From Acidobacteriota bacterium (GTDB taxonomy: Bacteria > Acidobacteriota > Thermoanaerobaculia > Gp7-AA8), in assembly GCA_003223645.1 (NCBI GenBank), contig QHVT01000019.1:1-64000 (forward strand): 64,000 bases of DNA, written 5' to 3'. Shown piece after piece: positions 51,204-59,545 of the stretch (position 1 is the first letter of the stretch; each line of letters starts with the position of its first letter). The notes under the pieces were generated by a model. The model saw only the letters and a program-made list of their open reading frames with translations, searched no databases and was not told where the DNA came from. Both the position numbers and the translations under genes were made by a program.

Positions 51204-51668
51204 CTATCGCAATCCGACTTTCGCACGCATCTTCATCTCCAACGCATTCATCTCGCCATCATCCGTCTCGTGATCGAACCCGAGCGCGTGCAGAATCCCG
51301 TGCAAAATCAAGTACCGCACTTCCGTCGCCAGTGAATGCCGTTCGTCGCGCGCCTGGCGGCGCGCTTGATCGAGCGAGATCACGATGTCGCCGAGGAACG
51401 GGGCTTCTCCCGGAAAGGTGAGGACGTCCGTCGTTTTGTTTTTGCCGCGGAACTTTTTGTTCAGCGATCGCATCGACGCATCGTCGACGAACGCGATGGA
51501 GACTTCGTCTACTTGTGGAGCGGCGGCCGCTTCGGCCGCCGACCTCTTGCGAGAAACCGGCGGCCGGGAGCGGCCGCCGCTCCACTGGAGGACCGCGCGC
51601 ACGAAGTCCCCGATCTCGCGGCGCGGAAAGCGTGGCACCGCGGGACCGGTCACTTCGACGTTGATCAT
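51204..51668 (-). CDS. ybeY: Endoribonuclease YbeY with an in-frame palindrome insertion
   Basis: 154 residues. The zinc motif H-G-I-L-H-A-L-G-F-D-H (H123, H127, H133) matches YbeY, an RNase of 16S rRNA 3' maturation and ribosome quality control. Upstream blocks DEVSIAFVDDASMRSLNKKFRGKNK and TDVLTFP are also canonical. Between residues 29 and about 51 lies a Ser/Arg/Ala-rich stretch (SGGRSRPPVSRKRSAAEAAA) encoded by a palindrome with perfect 17-nt arms (51515-51585). In other YbeY proteins this position is a short loop. The ATG of ybeY overlaps the phoH stop by four bases; phoH-ybeY is a common gene order. Confidence 0.92.
   Translation of the reverse strand: MINVEVTGPAVPRFPRREIGDFVRAVLQWSGGRSRPPVSRKRSAAEAAAAPQVDEVSIAFVDDASMRSLNKKFRGKNKTTDVLTFPGEAPFLGDIVISLDQARRQARDERHSLATEVRYLILHGILHALGFDHETDDGEMNALEMKMRAKVGLR
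51515..51585. repeat. Perfect palindrome inserted in frame in ybeY
   Basis: Arms 51515-51531 (GTGGAGCGGCGGCCGCT) and 51569-51585 are perfect reverse complements, with an interior inverted repeat (GGCGGCC...GGCCGCC). The reading frame of ybeY runs straight through and gains about 23 residues. A partial relative (CCGCCGCTCCACTTT) occurs at 63618-63632. Confidence 0.88.
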
Positions 51669-52636
51669 GACGCCTTATCTTTGTCGGCGCGGTCGTAGGC
51701 GGCGACGATCTTGCCCACGAGAGGATGACGGACGACGTCACGGTCGCTGAAGTCGAAGAAGCGCAGCCCGGGGACGCCGTCGAGAATCCTTCGCACTTCG
51801 CGCAGTCCCGATTTTTTCCCCTCGGGCAAGTCGACCTGCGTGATGTCGCCTGTCACGACCGCCTTCGAGCCGAAGCCGAGGCGGGTGAGGAACATCTTCA
51901 TCTGCTCGGGCGTCGTGTTCTGCGCTTCGTCGAGAATGATGAACGAGTCGTTGAGCGTGCGTCCGCGCATGAACGCGAGCGGCGCGATCTCGATGATGCT
52001 GCGCTCCATCAGCTTCTCGACTTTCTCGAAGCCGATGATGTCGTACAGCGAGTCGTAGAGCGGGCGCAGATACGGATTCACTTTCTCCGCGATGTCTCCG
52101 GGAAGAAATCCGAGGCGCTCGCCGGCTTCGACGGCGGGACGGCAGAGGATGATGCGCTTCATCTGCTTTTCCTGCAGCGCGGCCGCGGCGGCGGCGACGG
52201 CGAGATAGGTTTTGCCCGTGCCGGCCGGTCCGACGCCGAAGACGATGTCTTCGTCCTGAATGGCCTGGAGGTAGCCCTTCTGCGCGACGTTGCGCGGCGT
52301 GACGATGCGGCGGATCGACGACGGCACGGCCGCGTCGGTGAAGAAGTCGATCAGGTTCGTGTCCGGCTTGTCGCGCGCGACGCGCACGGCCGTCTGAACG
52401 TCCGACTTCTTCATCGGATAGCCCTGCTCGACCATCTGCTGCAACTCGCCGAGGAGCTTCTGCACGGCGGCGATGCCGGCGGACGCGCCGCTGACGAACA
52501 TCTCGTTGCCGCGCGAGGAGATCTTCACGCCGAACGCGTCTTCGATCGTGCGCAGGTTTTCGTCGTGATGGCCGAAGAGGGTGTGGGTCTGTTGCTCGTC
52601 GAGAGTCAGCTCAATGCTCGTTTTTTGTTCTGCCAT
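51665..52636 (-). CDS. phoH: PhoH-family P-loop ATPase
   Basis: 323 residues. An N-terminal KH-like domain (LFGHHDENLRTIEDAFGVKI, GNEMFVSGASAG) is followed by the PhoH ATPase: Walker A G-P-A-G-T-G-K-T (136-143), GERLGFLPGDIAEKVNPYLRP, Walker B IILDEAQNTTPEQMKMFLTR, sensor VVTGDITQVDLP and the final VRHPLVGKIV. PhoH proteins are RNA-linked ATPases/helicases. phoH and ybeY are co-expressed in many bacteria, as their 4-nt overlap suggests here. Confidence 0.95.
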   Translation of the reverse strand: MAEQKTSIELTLDEQQTHTLFGHHDENLRTIEDAFGVKISSRGNEMFVSGASAGIAAVQKLLGELQQMVEQGYPMKKSDVQTAVRVARDKPDTNLIDFFTDAAVPSSIRRIVTPRNVAQKGYLQAIQDEDIVFGVGPAGTGKTYLAVAAAAAALQEKQMKRIILCRPAVEAGERLGFLPGDIAEKVNPYLRPLYDSLYDIIGFEKVEKLMERSIIEIAPLAFMRGRTLNDSFIILDEAQNTTPEQMKMFLTRLGFGSKAVVTGDITQVDLPEGKKSGLREVRRILDGVPGLRFFDFSDRDVVRHPLVGKIVAAYDRADKDKAS

Positions 52637-52642
52637 GCATCC

Positions 52643-53179
52643 TCAAGTCATGAAAAAACTGATCCACACCTCGCCGTATTCGGCGCGGCGCGAGAAATTC
52701 AGGCGGTTCGTCGTGACGGTGAACGGCTCGCTGTGCCGCCGGTGCTCGATTGCGACGATCGCGTCGTCGGCGAGCGGGAGCGCATCGATCGACATCAGGA
52801 GATCATCGTAATGCGGATAGGCATAGGGCGGATCGGCGTAGACGACGTCGAAAACCTCCGTGCCGAGGCGCTTAATCCCTGCAAGGACGTCGGCGGTGAG
52901 CGTGCGGACGCGCACGTCGAGCTCCTTTGCCGCGCGATCGATCGCCGCCATGTGCGCGCGCGATTTGTCGATCGCAACTGACTCCGACGCGCCGCGCGAG
53001 ATCGCCTCGAACGAAAAGATTCCGCTTCCGGCGAAGAGATCCAGAAAGCGAGCGTCCTGAATCCGCGCGCCGGCGATGTTGAAAAACGCCTGCCGCGCGC
53101 GCTCGGACGTCGGACGGACGTCGTTTTTCGGAACGGGAATTCGGCGGCCGCGAAGCGTGCCGGCGGTGATGCGCAACAT
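52643..53179 (-). CDS. rsmD: 16S rRNA (guanine-966-N2)-methyltransferase RsmD
   Basis: 178 residues from ATG 53179; the open frame further upstream is hairpin repeat and is excluded. SAM motif FLDLFAGSGIFSFEAISRGA and the catalytic motif Y-A-D-P-P-Y (114-119) are typical of N2-guanine methyltransferases of the RsmD family. The start RITAGTLRGRRI and VRPTSERARQAFFNI complete the signature. It methylates G966 of 16S rRNA in the 30S subunit. It is 6 nt upstream of phoH and co-directional with it. Confidence 0.95.
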   Translation of the reverse strand: MLRITAGTLRGRRIPVPKNDVRPTSERARQAFFNIAGARIQDARFLDLFAGSGIFSFEAISRGASESVAIDKSRAHMAAIDRAAKELDVRVRTLTADVLAGIKRLGTEVFDVVYADPPYAYPHYDDLLMSIDALPLADDAIVAIEHRRHSEPFTVTTNRLNFSRRAEYGEVWISFFMT

Positions 53180-53180
53180 C

Positions 53181-53253
53181 AGATGGCGGATGGCGGACGG
53201 CGGATGGCAGAAACGCCGAAGGAACGCCGTCTGCCATCTGCCATCCGTCATCT
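53181..53253. repeat. Hairpin built of 7-nt units (GGCAGAT/GGCGGAT family)
   Basis: Left arm: GATGGCG, GATGGCG, GACGGCG, GATGGCA. Right arm: TGCCATC, TGCCATC, CGTCATC. It lies between the start of rsmD and the 3' end of the secreted-protein gene, and touches the stop codon at 53252. Same family as 19138-19225. Confidence 0.75.
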
Positions 53254-54094
53254 ACTCCTGCGGCGCGTGCTTCCCGATGAAAAACTGGCTGAGGTCTTTT
53301 TTGTCGATGTAGATCGTCGTCGGCGCGGTCAGGCACTTCAGCTGGACGACGGTGTCGTTCATGACGCGCGCGACGCGGTAGACGTTGTGATCGTCCGCGA
53401 CCAGTTCGTCGCCCTCCTGCGGCTCATACCCCGCGAGGCTCGTCGTCACCTGCCGGTCCTCGGAGATCGCGCGCACGAGATCGCGCAGCGGCGCAATCGC
53501 ATCGACGAGCGCCTTCGGCAGCACGCGGCCCGGATGAAACACGCGCTCGACGTACTTGCCGCCGCCGCCGTCTTCGTACACGCGCAACTGCGAGCGGCGA
53601 TCCGCTTCTGGCGGCGCGAGCATGCTCTGGTCGACGCTGCGCAGCGATGCGGCGCTCGCGGCTTTCGCGTACGCGGCCAGCGCGTCCGGCGGAATGATCA
53701 CGCGCTTGAAGATCGTCCCGGCGCCGGTCATGTTGATGACGACGAGTCCGCCTTCGAAGAGCGACACGCGCTGTTCGATGCCGCCGTCGCGCGTGATGAA
53801 ATCGATCTTGGGACGCGGAAGATGTCCGTCGATCAGTTGCGAGCCGAGGGCCTGCTGCGCGCCGGCGAGATCGGGGATGTCGTACTTTCTCAGCATCCGC
53901 CGCTGCTCTTCCGGCAGCGGCGTCGCGATCACCGAGTTCGGCGGCGCAGGATCGACCTTCGATATGTCGTGCTGCGCGAAGATTGGCAAGGCGCAGAAGA
54001 AAAGAAGTGCTGCGTGCTGCGTGCTGCGTGCTCGGTGACTCTGCGCAATACGCAGCACCCGGCACCCGGCACGCAGCACCAACAACGGTCGCAC
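53252..54094 (-). CDS. Secreted hypothetical protein with repeat-derived signal region
   Basis: About 280 residues if started at GTG 54094, 19 nt after the CCA-enzyme gene. The mature-looking part begins QHDISKVDPAPPNSVIATPL. It contains beta-rich segments (VSLFEGGLVVINMTGAGTIF), an acidic middle and the end TTIYIDKKDLSQFFIGKHAP. No known family. The export signal (HAALLFFCALPIFAQ) is preceded by about 25 residues encoded by the GTGCTGC-unit hairpin 54005-54083. The start is therefore unusual and uncertain: either translation begins upstream of the hairpin, or the hairpin has disrupted an older start. Confidence 0.6.
   Translation of the reverse strand: MRPLLVLRAGCRVLRIAQSHRARSTQHAALLFFCALPIFAQHDISKVDPAPPNSVIATPLPEEQRRMLRKYDIPDLAGAQQALGSQLIDGHLPRPKIDFITRDGGIEQRVSLFEGGLVVINMTGAGTIFKRVIIPPDALAAYAKAASAASLRSVDQSMLAPPEADRRSQLRVYEDGGGGKYVERVFHPGRVLPKALVDAIAPLRDLVRAISEDRQVTTSLAGYEPQEGDELVADDHNVYRVARVMNDTVVQLKCLTAPTTIYIDKKDLSQFFIGKHAPQE
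54005..54083. repeat. Hairpin built of 7-nt units (GTGCTGC family)
   Basis: Left arm: three tandem GTGCTGC units then GTGCTCG. Right arm: GCAGCAC, CCGGCAC, CCGGCAC, GCAGCAC. It lies inside the 5' part of the secreted-protein gene at 53252-54094. It is the only member of this unit family in the window. Confidence 0.8.
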
Positions 54095-54113
54095 GAGACG
54101 ATGATACGCGCGG

Positions 54114-55340
54114 TCAGGCTTTTTCTTCGCGCGCGAGGTACTTCTTCGCCATCTCGCGTGCATACGTGCGCGCCTGATCGGGCTCGATCTCGCCGTTGAA
54201 CACGGCCTCGCGCGTGCGCTCTAGCGCCTTCGCGATGTGCGGTCCGGTCGGCACTTCGAGGTCGTTGCCGCGAAGTTGGATGGTGAACTGCTTGTACTCG
54301 CGCCAGCGGTCGATGCGCGGCCGTTCGTCGGGACGCTCGACCGCGACGACGGTCAGCATCTCCGGCGACACGCCGCGATACAAACGAAAACGCTGCCGCT
54401 CGTTTTTCACGTGTTCGAGCGCCTCATGGAAGCGCGGCAGCTCATTCGCGATCTCGACCACCGCGCGCGCGCGTTTTTGCGAGAAGCCGGAGCCTTCGAA
54501 GTCGACGGGCGACGCGTCGCCGCGCAAGAGAAGGCCGGTGTAGATGACGTAGCGATCGAGCGACGGATCTTTTTCGATGCGCGCGCGCACGCCGTCGAGC
54601 TGCGCACGCAGCTCGGGATTGTGTCTACATCCGAACAATACGTCGAGTGCGCACTGCTCGTGCAGCGCGGCGAGCACCGCCGGCGCTTCGTGCTCGTCCA
54701 TTGCCAGAAACACCTCGCGCCAGATGCGCTCGCGCGACACGGTCTCCAGCGCGCGCGACTCGATCGCCTCCTTCATCAGCGACGCGGTGTGCGGCTCGAT
54801 CGTGAAGCCGAGGCGCGTGGCGAGGCGGACGGCGCGAAAGATGCGCGTCGGATCGTCGCGGAAACTCTGATCGTGGAGGACGCGGATCAGGCGATCGCGG
54901 ATGTCCTGCTCGCCGTTGGTCGGGTCGTGCGTTTTCTCGTCGAGCAGTCCGAGAGCGATCGCGTTCACGGAAAAATCGCGGCGGATCAGGTCGTCCTTCA
55001 GCGAGCCTTCGGACACGATCGGGAGCGCGCCGGGCACGCGATACCGCTCTTTCCTCGCCGTCGTGATGTCGATCTCCGGAAATCCCTCGGCCGTCACTTT
55101 GTACGTGAGGAACTGCGGGAACGAGCGCACGCGGCCTTCGATGCGCTTCGCCAGCGCGCGCGCGAGCTCCGGCGCGCCTTCTTCGAGCGTGACGTCGACG
55201 TCGATCGTGCGCGAGCCGTGGAGCAGATCGCGCACGGGGCCGCCGACGAGATACGGACGCAGGTTTTTCTCCGCGGCGATTTCACGGATGGCTTCGACCG
55301 CGCGCCGCTGCGGAGTAGAGAGTTCGGATAAACGAGTCAT
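54114..55340 (-). CDS. tRNA nucleotidyltransferase / poly(A) polymerase family protein
   Basis: 408 residues. The class II nucleotidyltransferase head (YLVGGPVRDLLHGSRTIDVDV; G33-G34 and D47/D49), the RRDFSVNAIA motif, the ERIWREV and PTRIFRAVRLATRLGF blocks and a helical tail match CCA-adding enzyme or poly(A) polymerase. It would add CCA (or A) to tRNA 3' ends. The two activities cannot be separated reliably from this view. It overlaps the glycosyltransferase gene by four bases. Confidence 0.9.
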   Translation of the reverse strand: MTRLSELSTPQRRAVEAIREIAAEKNLRPYLVGGPVRDLLHGSRTIDVDVTLEEGAPELARALAKRIEGRVRSFPQFLTYKVTAEGFPEIDITTARKERYRVPGALPIVSEGSLKDDLIRRDFSVNAIALGLLDEKTHDPTNGEQDIRDRLIRVLHDQSFRDDPTRIFRAVRLATRLGFTIEPHTASLMKEAIESRALETVSRERIWREVFLAMDEHEAPAVLAALHEQCALDVLFGCRHNPELRAQLDGVRARIEKDPSLDRYVIYTGLLLRGDASPVDFEGSGFSQKRARAVVEIANELPRFHEALEHVKNERQRFRLYRGVSPEMLTVVAVERPDERPRIDRWREYKQFTIQLRGNDLEVPTGPHIAKALERTREAVFNGEIEPDQARTYAREMAKKYLAREEKA

Positions 55341-56158
55341 GTGGCGATGGTTTCGTACATATGAACGAGCACGCGCAGCCGTTGTCTGGAGCGGAATTTC
55401 GACGCGGTCTGCTGCGCCGCGCTCAACTTCATGCTCGCCACCTCTGGCTTGAACAGGGCGGCTAGTATCGCATGAGCGAGCTCGTTCGGATCGCGCGGCG
55501 GAACGAGAAATCCCGTGCGTCCCTGTTCCAGCCGCAGCGAGTTGATCTTCGTGCGCGACGCGACGACCGGCAATCCGCTGACAATCGCCTCCGCCACGAA
55601 TCCGTCGAAGTCGTTTTCATCGCTCGCAGGATCGACCCACAGCGCAACGCTCGCGAGATCCTCCGGCGCCGGATCGCGATCGAACAAATGCCACGTGACG
55701 TCGTCACGAAACCTCGCGATGCGCGCGAGCGTCAATTCCACCATCGACTGAACCCCTTTGCGCCGAAACGACCCGATCACCTTCTGCCCTCCGCCCTCCG
55801 CGTTCCGCGCTCCGAAAAAAACATCCTCCACCGCCTCCGGCAGCGGCTGATACCGACTCTGCTCCACTCTCTCGATGACAGGAGACACGACATAGTCCGG
55901 TTCTGTGGCGCGGCGGAACGGCCAGCGCGAACGGCGCACGTCGGCCGAGGAGAGGTAGGGGATGGGAAATCGGACGAACGGCGCGACCGGAAGCTCGCCG
56001 GATGCGTAGACGTGCGCGACGTCGGCGCCGCTCGCGCGCACGTCGTCCGGACTGACGAGCACAACATCGTGTGCACCCGCCAGAGAGACGCGGTCGGCGC
56101 GCTGCGATTTCCGCTCGTACGCCGACGCGTTCGGAAGAATGACCTGCGCGATTCGCAT
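55337..56158 (-). CDS. Glycosyltransferase family 1/4-like protein
   Basis: 273 residues, shorter than usual GT4 enzymes (about 370), with a reduced N-terminal domain. The nucleotide-sugar end is recognisable: SVALWVDPASDENDFDGFVA, EAIVSGLPVVASRTKINSL and GRTGFLVPPRDPNELAHAI. The E-A-x-x-x-G-x-P motif is the family hallmark. Donor and acceptor are unknown. Its ATG lies 7 nt after TATTGT (56171-56166), so the mRNA is probably leaderless. It diverges from the GGDEF gene and overlaps the next gene by four bases. Confidence 0.75.
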   Translation of the reverse strand: MRIAQVILPNASAYERKSQRADRVSLAGAHDVVLVSPDDVRASGADVAHVYASGELPVAPFVRFPIPYLSSADVRRSRWPFRRATEPDYVVSPVIERVEQSRYQPLPEAVEDVFFGARNAEGGGQKVIGSFRRKGVQSMVELTLARIARFRDDVTWHLFDRDPAPEDLASVALWVDPASDENDFDGFVAEAIVSGLPVVASRTKINSLRLEQGRTGFLVPPRDPNELAHAILAALFKPEVASMKLSAAQQTASKFRSRQRLRVLVHMYETIAT

Positions 56159-56164
56159 CGCACA

Positions 56165-56171
56165 TACAATA
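56165..56171. promoter_or_regulatory. Symmetrical -10 element between the divergent glycosyltransferase and GGDEF genes
   Basis: TACAATA contains TACAAT on the plus strand (19 nt before ATG 56190, with a weak GGCAGG ribosome-binding site) and TATTGT on the minus strand (7 nt before ATG 56158). It is the same heptamer, reverse-complemented, as at 33607-33613. Confidence 0.5.
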
Positions 56172-56189
56172 GGGCACGGCAGGCAGACG

Positions 56190-57488
56190 ATGAGTCTGGA
56201 CAGTGCGGGGATTTACAGCGACCGGGCCGACCTTGCGAGCCGGCTCGCCGCTGCATGTCCGACGTGGACCTTTCACACTGACGGTCCGCCGCGCGACGTG
56301 TCGCGGCTCGCGATCGTCGACTCGGGAGTCGAGCGTCCGACGACGGGAAAGAGTCTCGTTCGGATCGTGCTCTACGACGGCGTCGTATCGACGGAACGCC
56401 GGCCCGGCGAGTTGCGCGTCCATCGCGATGAATTTCTCGGCGCACCCTGCGAGCTCCTCGCGTTCGCCGCCGATCTCGCCGAAGCCGCGCTGCACGCATC
56501 GCGGCTCGAACACGAGAGCGTCTACCTGCGCCGGATCCACGAACTGATGACGATGGTGGATGCCGAGGCGGTGTCGGAGCGCATCACGACGACAGTCCTC
56601 GGATTGCTCGAGCTGCCGTACGGAACGCTCTTCCTGCACGACCCGCGGCTCGAGCGCTACGTCGTCAGCTACAGCAACGACCCGAACTATCGCGAGACCG
56701 GCGAGTTCCTCCCCGGCATCCCTCCCGATTTGCTCCAAAAAGCGCTCGCGTCGCCGCAGCTGTTCGCGACGGCGCGCGGACGCGATGGCAGCGGATTGAT
56801 CGCCATGCCGCTGCAAGTCCGCGAAGACCTCCTCGGCGTCATCCGCGTACCGATCTCCGCGCACGAGTCGATCGACGGCGAAGCCGGACAGAACGTCACG
56901 CGCTATCTGTCCGCGGTCGCGCAAGTCCTCAGCAACATCTACCAGCTCACGCGCAGCCGCGACCTCGCCATGCGCGACGACCTGACGAAGGCCTACAACC
57001 GAAGGTTCTTCGAGACCTACCTCGACGAAGAGATCGAGCGCTCGCGAAGATACGGAACCCTCTTCAGCATCATCTTCCTCGATCTCGACGACTTGAAGAT
57101 GGTGAACAACCTCTACGGACACTTGAGCGGCTCACGCACGCTGCAGGAAGTCGCGAAGCGCATCCTCGGCGCCGTGAGAGGCATCGACAAGGTGGTGCGC
57201 TTCGGCGGCGACGAATTCTGCGTCATCCTCCCGCAAACCGATCAGGACCAGGCCATTGCCGTCGCCCACCGCATCGCACGCGCTCTCAGCGCCAGCCCCC
57301 TGCGCATCGACCCCGAGATCGAAGTCTCCATCACCGCCAGCTTCGGCATCGCCACATACCCCACGCACGCCATGAGCAAAGAAAATTTGATCCGACAGGC
57401 GGATGCGGCGATGTACAGAGTGAAGTCGACGACGAAGAATTCGGTAGGGATTGCGCGGGTGGAAGACGCGACGCGGCCGGTTTTTTAG
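56190..57488 (+). CDS. Diguanylate cyclase with GAF-like sensor
   Basis: 432 residues. The central part (RITTTVLGLLELPYGTLFLH to VLSNIYQLTRSRDLAM) has the shape of a GAF domain. A GGDEF domain follows (DLTKAYNRRFFETYLDEE, FLDLDDLKMVNN). The active-site motif is intact: V-V-R-F-G-G-D-E-F (GGDEF at 339-343). The inhibitory I-site R-x-x-D (RGID, 330-333) is also present, so product feedback is expected. It would make c-di-GMP. It has no receiver or membrane segment. DUF4388 proteins are encoded on both sides (50041 and 57761). Confidence 0.92.
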   Translation: MSLDSAGIYSDRADLASRLAAACPTWTFHTDGPPRDVSRLAIVDSGVERPTTGKSLVRIVLYDGVVSTERRPGELRVHRDEFLGAPCELLAFAADLAEAALHASRLEHESVYLRRIHELMTMVDAEAVSERITTTVLGLLELPYGTLFLHDPRLERYVVSYSNDPNYRETGEFLPGIPPDLLQKALASPQLFATARGRDGSGLIAMPLQVREDLLGVIRVPISAHESIDGEAGQNVTRYLSAVAQVLSNIYQLTRSRDLAMRDDLTKAYNRRFFETYLDEEIERSRRYGTLFSIIFLDLDDLKMVNNLYGHLSGSRTLQEVAKRILGAVRGIDKVVRFGGDEFCVILPQTDQDQAIAVAHRIARALSASPLRIDPEIEVSITASFGIATYPTHAMSKENLIRQADAAMYRVKSTTKNSVGIARVEDATRPVF

Positions 57489-57557
57489 CGGGAGGGACGA
57501 GCGCGTGTTGGATGATGCGCGCGTTGCGCATGTGGCGAGTTCGTGCGCGCACCGGCC

Positions 57558-57692
57558 AAGAACGCAGAAGGCAGAGCGCAGAAGGCAGAAGTGAGAAGTA
57601 CCGCCGCGCGCGTGGCAAAGTTCGTCATGATCCGGGGGGTGGGGTTTCTAACTTCTGCCTTCTGCGCTCTGCCTTCTGCGTTTCAGGGACGT
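57558..57692. repeat. Hairpin built of 7-nt units (GGCAGAA/GCGCAGA family)
   Basis: Left arm: GCAGAAG, GCAGAGC, GCAGAAG, GCAGAAG. Right arm: TTCTGCC, TTCTGCG, CTCTGCC, TTCTGCG. The GC-to-AG substitutions in one arm are matched in the other. It lies between the GGDEF gene and the DUF4388 gene at 57761. Confidence 0.78.
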
Positions 57693-57760
57693 GCGCGAAC
57701 GATCACGCCACAAGCGACACGCGCGCCTCATCCGCAATTGTGCTGAAATATCCCCCGCCC

Positions 57761-58870
57761 ATGTCCGACGACCTCTCCATCCACGGCTCGCTCTCCGAGA
57801 CCACGGTCCCGGATCTCATCCGCTCCATCGTCCGCAGTGGTGAGACCGCCGTTCTCTCCCTCGACGCGAGCGGCCGCAACGACACCATCTACTTTCACGA
57901 AGGAAAGATCGTCTCTGCCTCGAGCACCGATCCGGACATGGGGCTCGCGGAAACGCTGCTGCGCATGGGGGAGTTGGACATTCACCAATACAACCACGCG
58001 TTGGAGCGGCTGGTGGTCGCGCGACGGATGGGCGGGTTGTTGGTGGAGCTCGGGTACCTCAAGCCTGATGAGTTGACGCGCGCGGCGGAGCGGCAGGCGA
58101 GTGCGATCGTGCTCGATGCGATGGCGGTGCGCAGCGGGTCGTATACGATCGATTTCACCCCGGAGTTTCCGGACAACATCATCCAGCTGCCGCTGTCGAC
58201 GGAGCGGCTGATCCTCGACGGGATGCGGCATATCGAGTTCTGGTCGCTCATCACGCGCGGGATCGGTCGGCTGGATCGCATGCTCGAGCAGGTTCCCGGC
58301 GCGGACACGCGCACGTTTCAACTCGAATTGACCGACGACGAGACTCACGTGCTCGCGCTGCTCTCCGATCCGATGACGATCGAGGAGCTTTGCTCGCGCA
58401 CGTACCTCTCGCACTTTCAAACCTGCCGCACGATCTGGGGATTGCTCGCCGTCAATCTCATTCAGGACACGGAGATCAGTGCGGTCGATGAGAAGCGCGC
58501 GACGATCGAGAATGAGTACGAGCTGGAAGGGATCGTCGAGAAATACAACAACGTCTACCAGGATATCTTCGGCGTCGTGTTCCAGCGCATCGGCGATCAC
58601 ATTTACGACTTCACCGATCGCGTGGTGCTGCATCTCTCGCCGGAGACGCTGCCGTATCTGTCGGGAATGAATTTCGTCAACGAGGGCCGGCTCGATTTCG
58701 ATCAGCTGCTCAACAACCTCTACGCCTCCGGCTCGCGCGATCACGGCGCGGCGGTGCAGAGCATCTGCGACGAGCTGCTGACGAGCTGGATGTACGAGAT
58801 CAAGACCGAGTTCGGCACGTCGCTCGACGCGAAGATCGCGCCGATCACCGGATCGCTGAAGCGGCCGTGA
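57761..58870 (+). CDS. DUF4388 protein, second copy
   Basis: 369 residues. The N-terminal domain (SIHGSLSETTVPDLIRSIV, TIYFHEGKIVSASSTDP) matches DUF4388/PATAN. A helical block (LLRMGELDIHQYNHALERL) and a further domain (QLELTDDETHVLALLSDPM, TYLSHFQTCRTIWGLLAVN) follow, the latter like a winged helix. The C-terminal region is helical. Its partner is unknown; by family knowledge it may transmit signals from a regulator. Its stop codon overlaps the start of the GNAT gene by four bases. Confidence 0.78.
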   Translation: MSDDLSIHGSLSETTVPDLIRSIVRSGETAVLSLDASGRNDTIYFHEGKIVSASSTDPDMGLAETLLRMGELDIHQYNHALERLVVARRMGGLLVELGYLKPDELTRAAERQASAIVLDAMAVRSGSYTIDFTPEFPDNIIQLPLSTERLILDGMRHIEFWSLITRGIGRLDRMLEQVPGADTRTFQLELTDDETHVLALLSDPMTIEELCSRTYLSHFQTCRTIWGLLAVNLIQDTEISAVDEKRATIENEYELEGIVEKYNNVYQDIFGVVFQRIGDHIYDFTDRVVLHLSPETLPYLSGMNFVNEGRLDFDQLLNNLYASGSRDHGAAVQSICDELLTSWMYEIKTEFGTSLDAKIAPITGSLKRP

Positions 58871-59394
58871 TCCGCAAGGCCACGATCGACGACCTTCCCG
58901 CGATCGAGCGCGTGATGCGCGCGTCGATGTCCTCCCTCGGCGCGAACTTTTATGACGCTGAAAAAGTCCCGAGCGCCGTCCAGTTCATCGCCATCCCCGA
59001 TCGTCAACTGATTGACGATGGCACGTACTACGTCGTCGTCGAAGACGATGCGATCGTCGCCTGCGGCGGGTGGAGCTGGCGCAGGAAGCTCTTCACCGGG
59101 ACGTCCGATCAGGATGCGGCGATCGGGGACATCGATCCGGCGCACGATCCTGCACGCATCCGAGCGATGTTCGTCCATCCCGACTACGCACGCCGCGGAC
59201 TCGGCCGGCTCATCCTCGCAACTTCGGAAGAACAGGCGCTGCAGCTGGGATTCACACGCTTCGAGCTGATGGCGACGCTGCCCGGCGTTCCGCTGTACGA
59301 GGCCTGCGGCTACGATCGCGTCGAGAACGTCACGCTCGATCTTCCCGACGGCACCAGGCTCGACTGCGTGAGGATGGAGAAAGCAGGCGCATAG
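58867..59394 (+). CDS. GNAT-family N-acetyltransferase
   Basis: 175 residues from GTG 58867, overlapping the DUF4388 stop by four bases. Motif A (RAMFVHPDYARRGLGRLILA) contains the acetyl-CoA pyrophosphate loop R/Q-x-x-G-x-G/A, and MATLPGVPLYEACGYDRVE is the usual end. The substrate is unknown. The pairing with a DUF4388 protein suggests a signalling-linked modification, but this is inference. Confidence 0.85.
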   Translation: MIRKATIDDLPAIERVMRASMSSLGANFYDAEKVPSAVQFIAIPDRQLIDDGTYYVVVEDDAIVACGGWSWRRKLFTGTSDQDAAIGDIDPAHDPARIRAMFVHPDYARRGLGRLILATSEEQALQLGFTRFELMATLPGVPLYEACGYDRVENVTLDLPDGTRLDCVRMEKAGA

Positions 59395-59526
59395 GCGCAT
59401 GGGCGCATGGGCTCACAGCCAGAACTTCCATGAGCCCATGAGCCTATGAGCCATGAGCCTATGAGCCATGAGCCCATGAGCCCATGAGCCCATGAGCCAT
59501 GAGCCTATGAGCCCATGAGCCTCCGA
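59389..59526. repeat. Tandem 8-nt-unit repeat (GGCTCATA family)
   Basis: Short left arm (AGGCGCAT, AGGCGCAT, GGGCGCAT, GGGCTCAC) and a long right arm of about twelve ATGAGCC(C/T) units. Some units have lost one base, giving the 7-nt ATGAGCC. It lies between the GNAT gene and the following lipoprotein gene. It is the longest member of the family here. Confidence 0.75.
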
Positions 59527-59545
59527 AGTAAAATAATCCCGTCTG

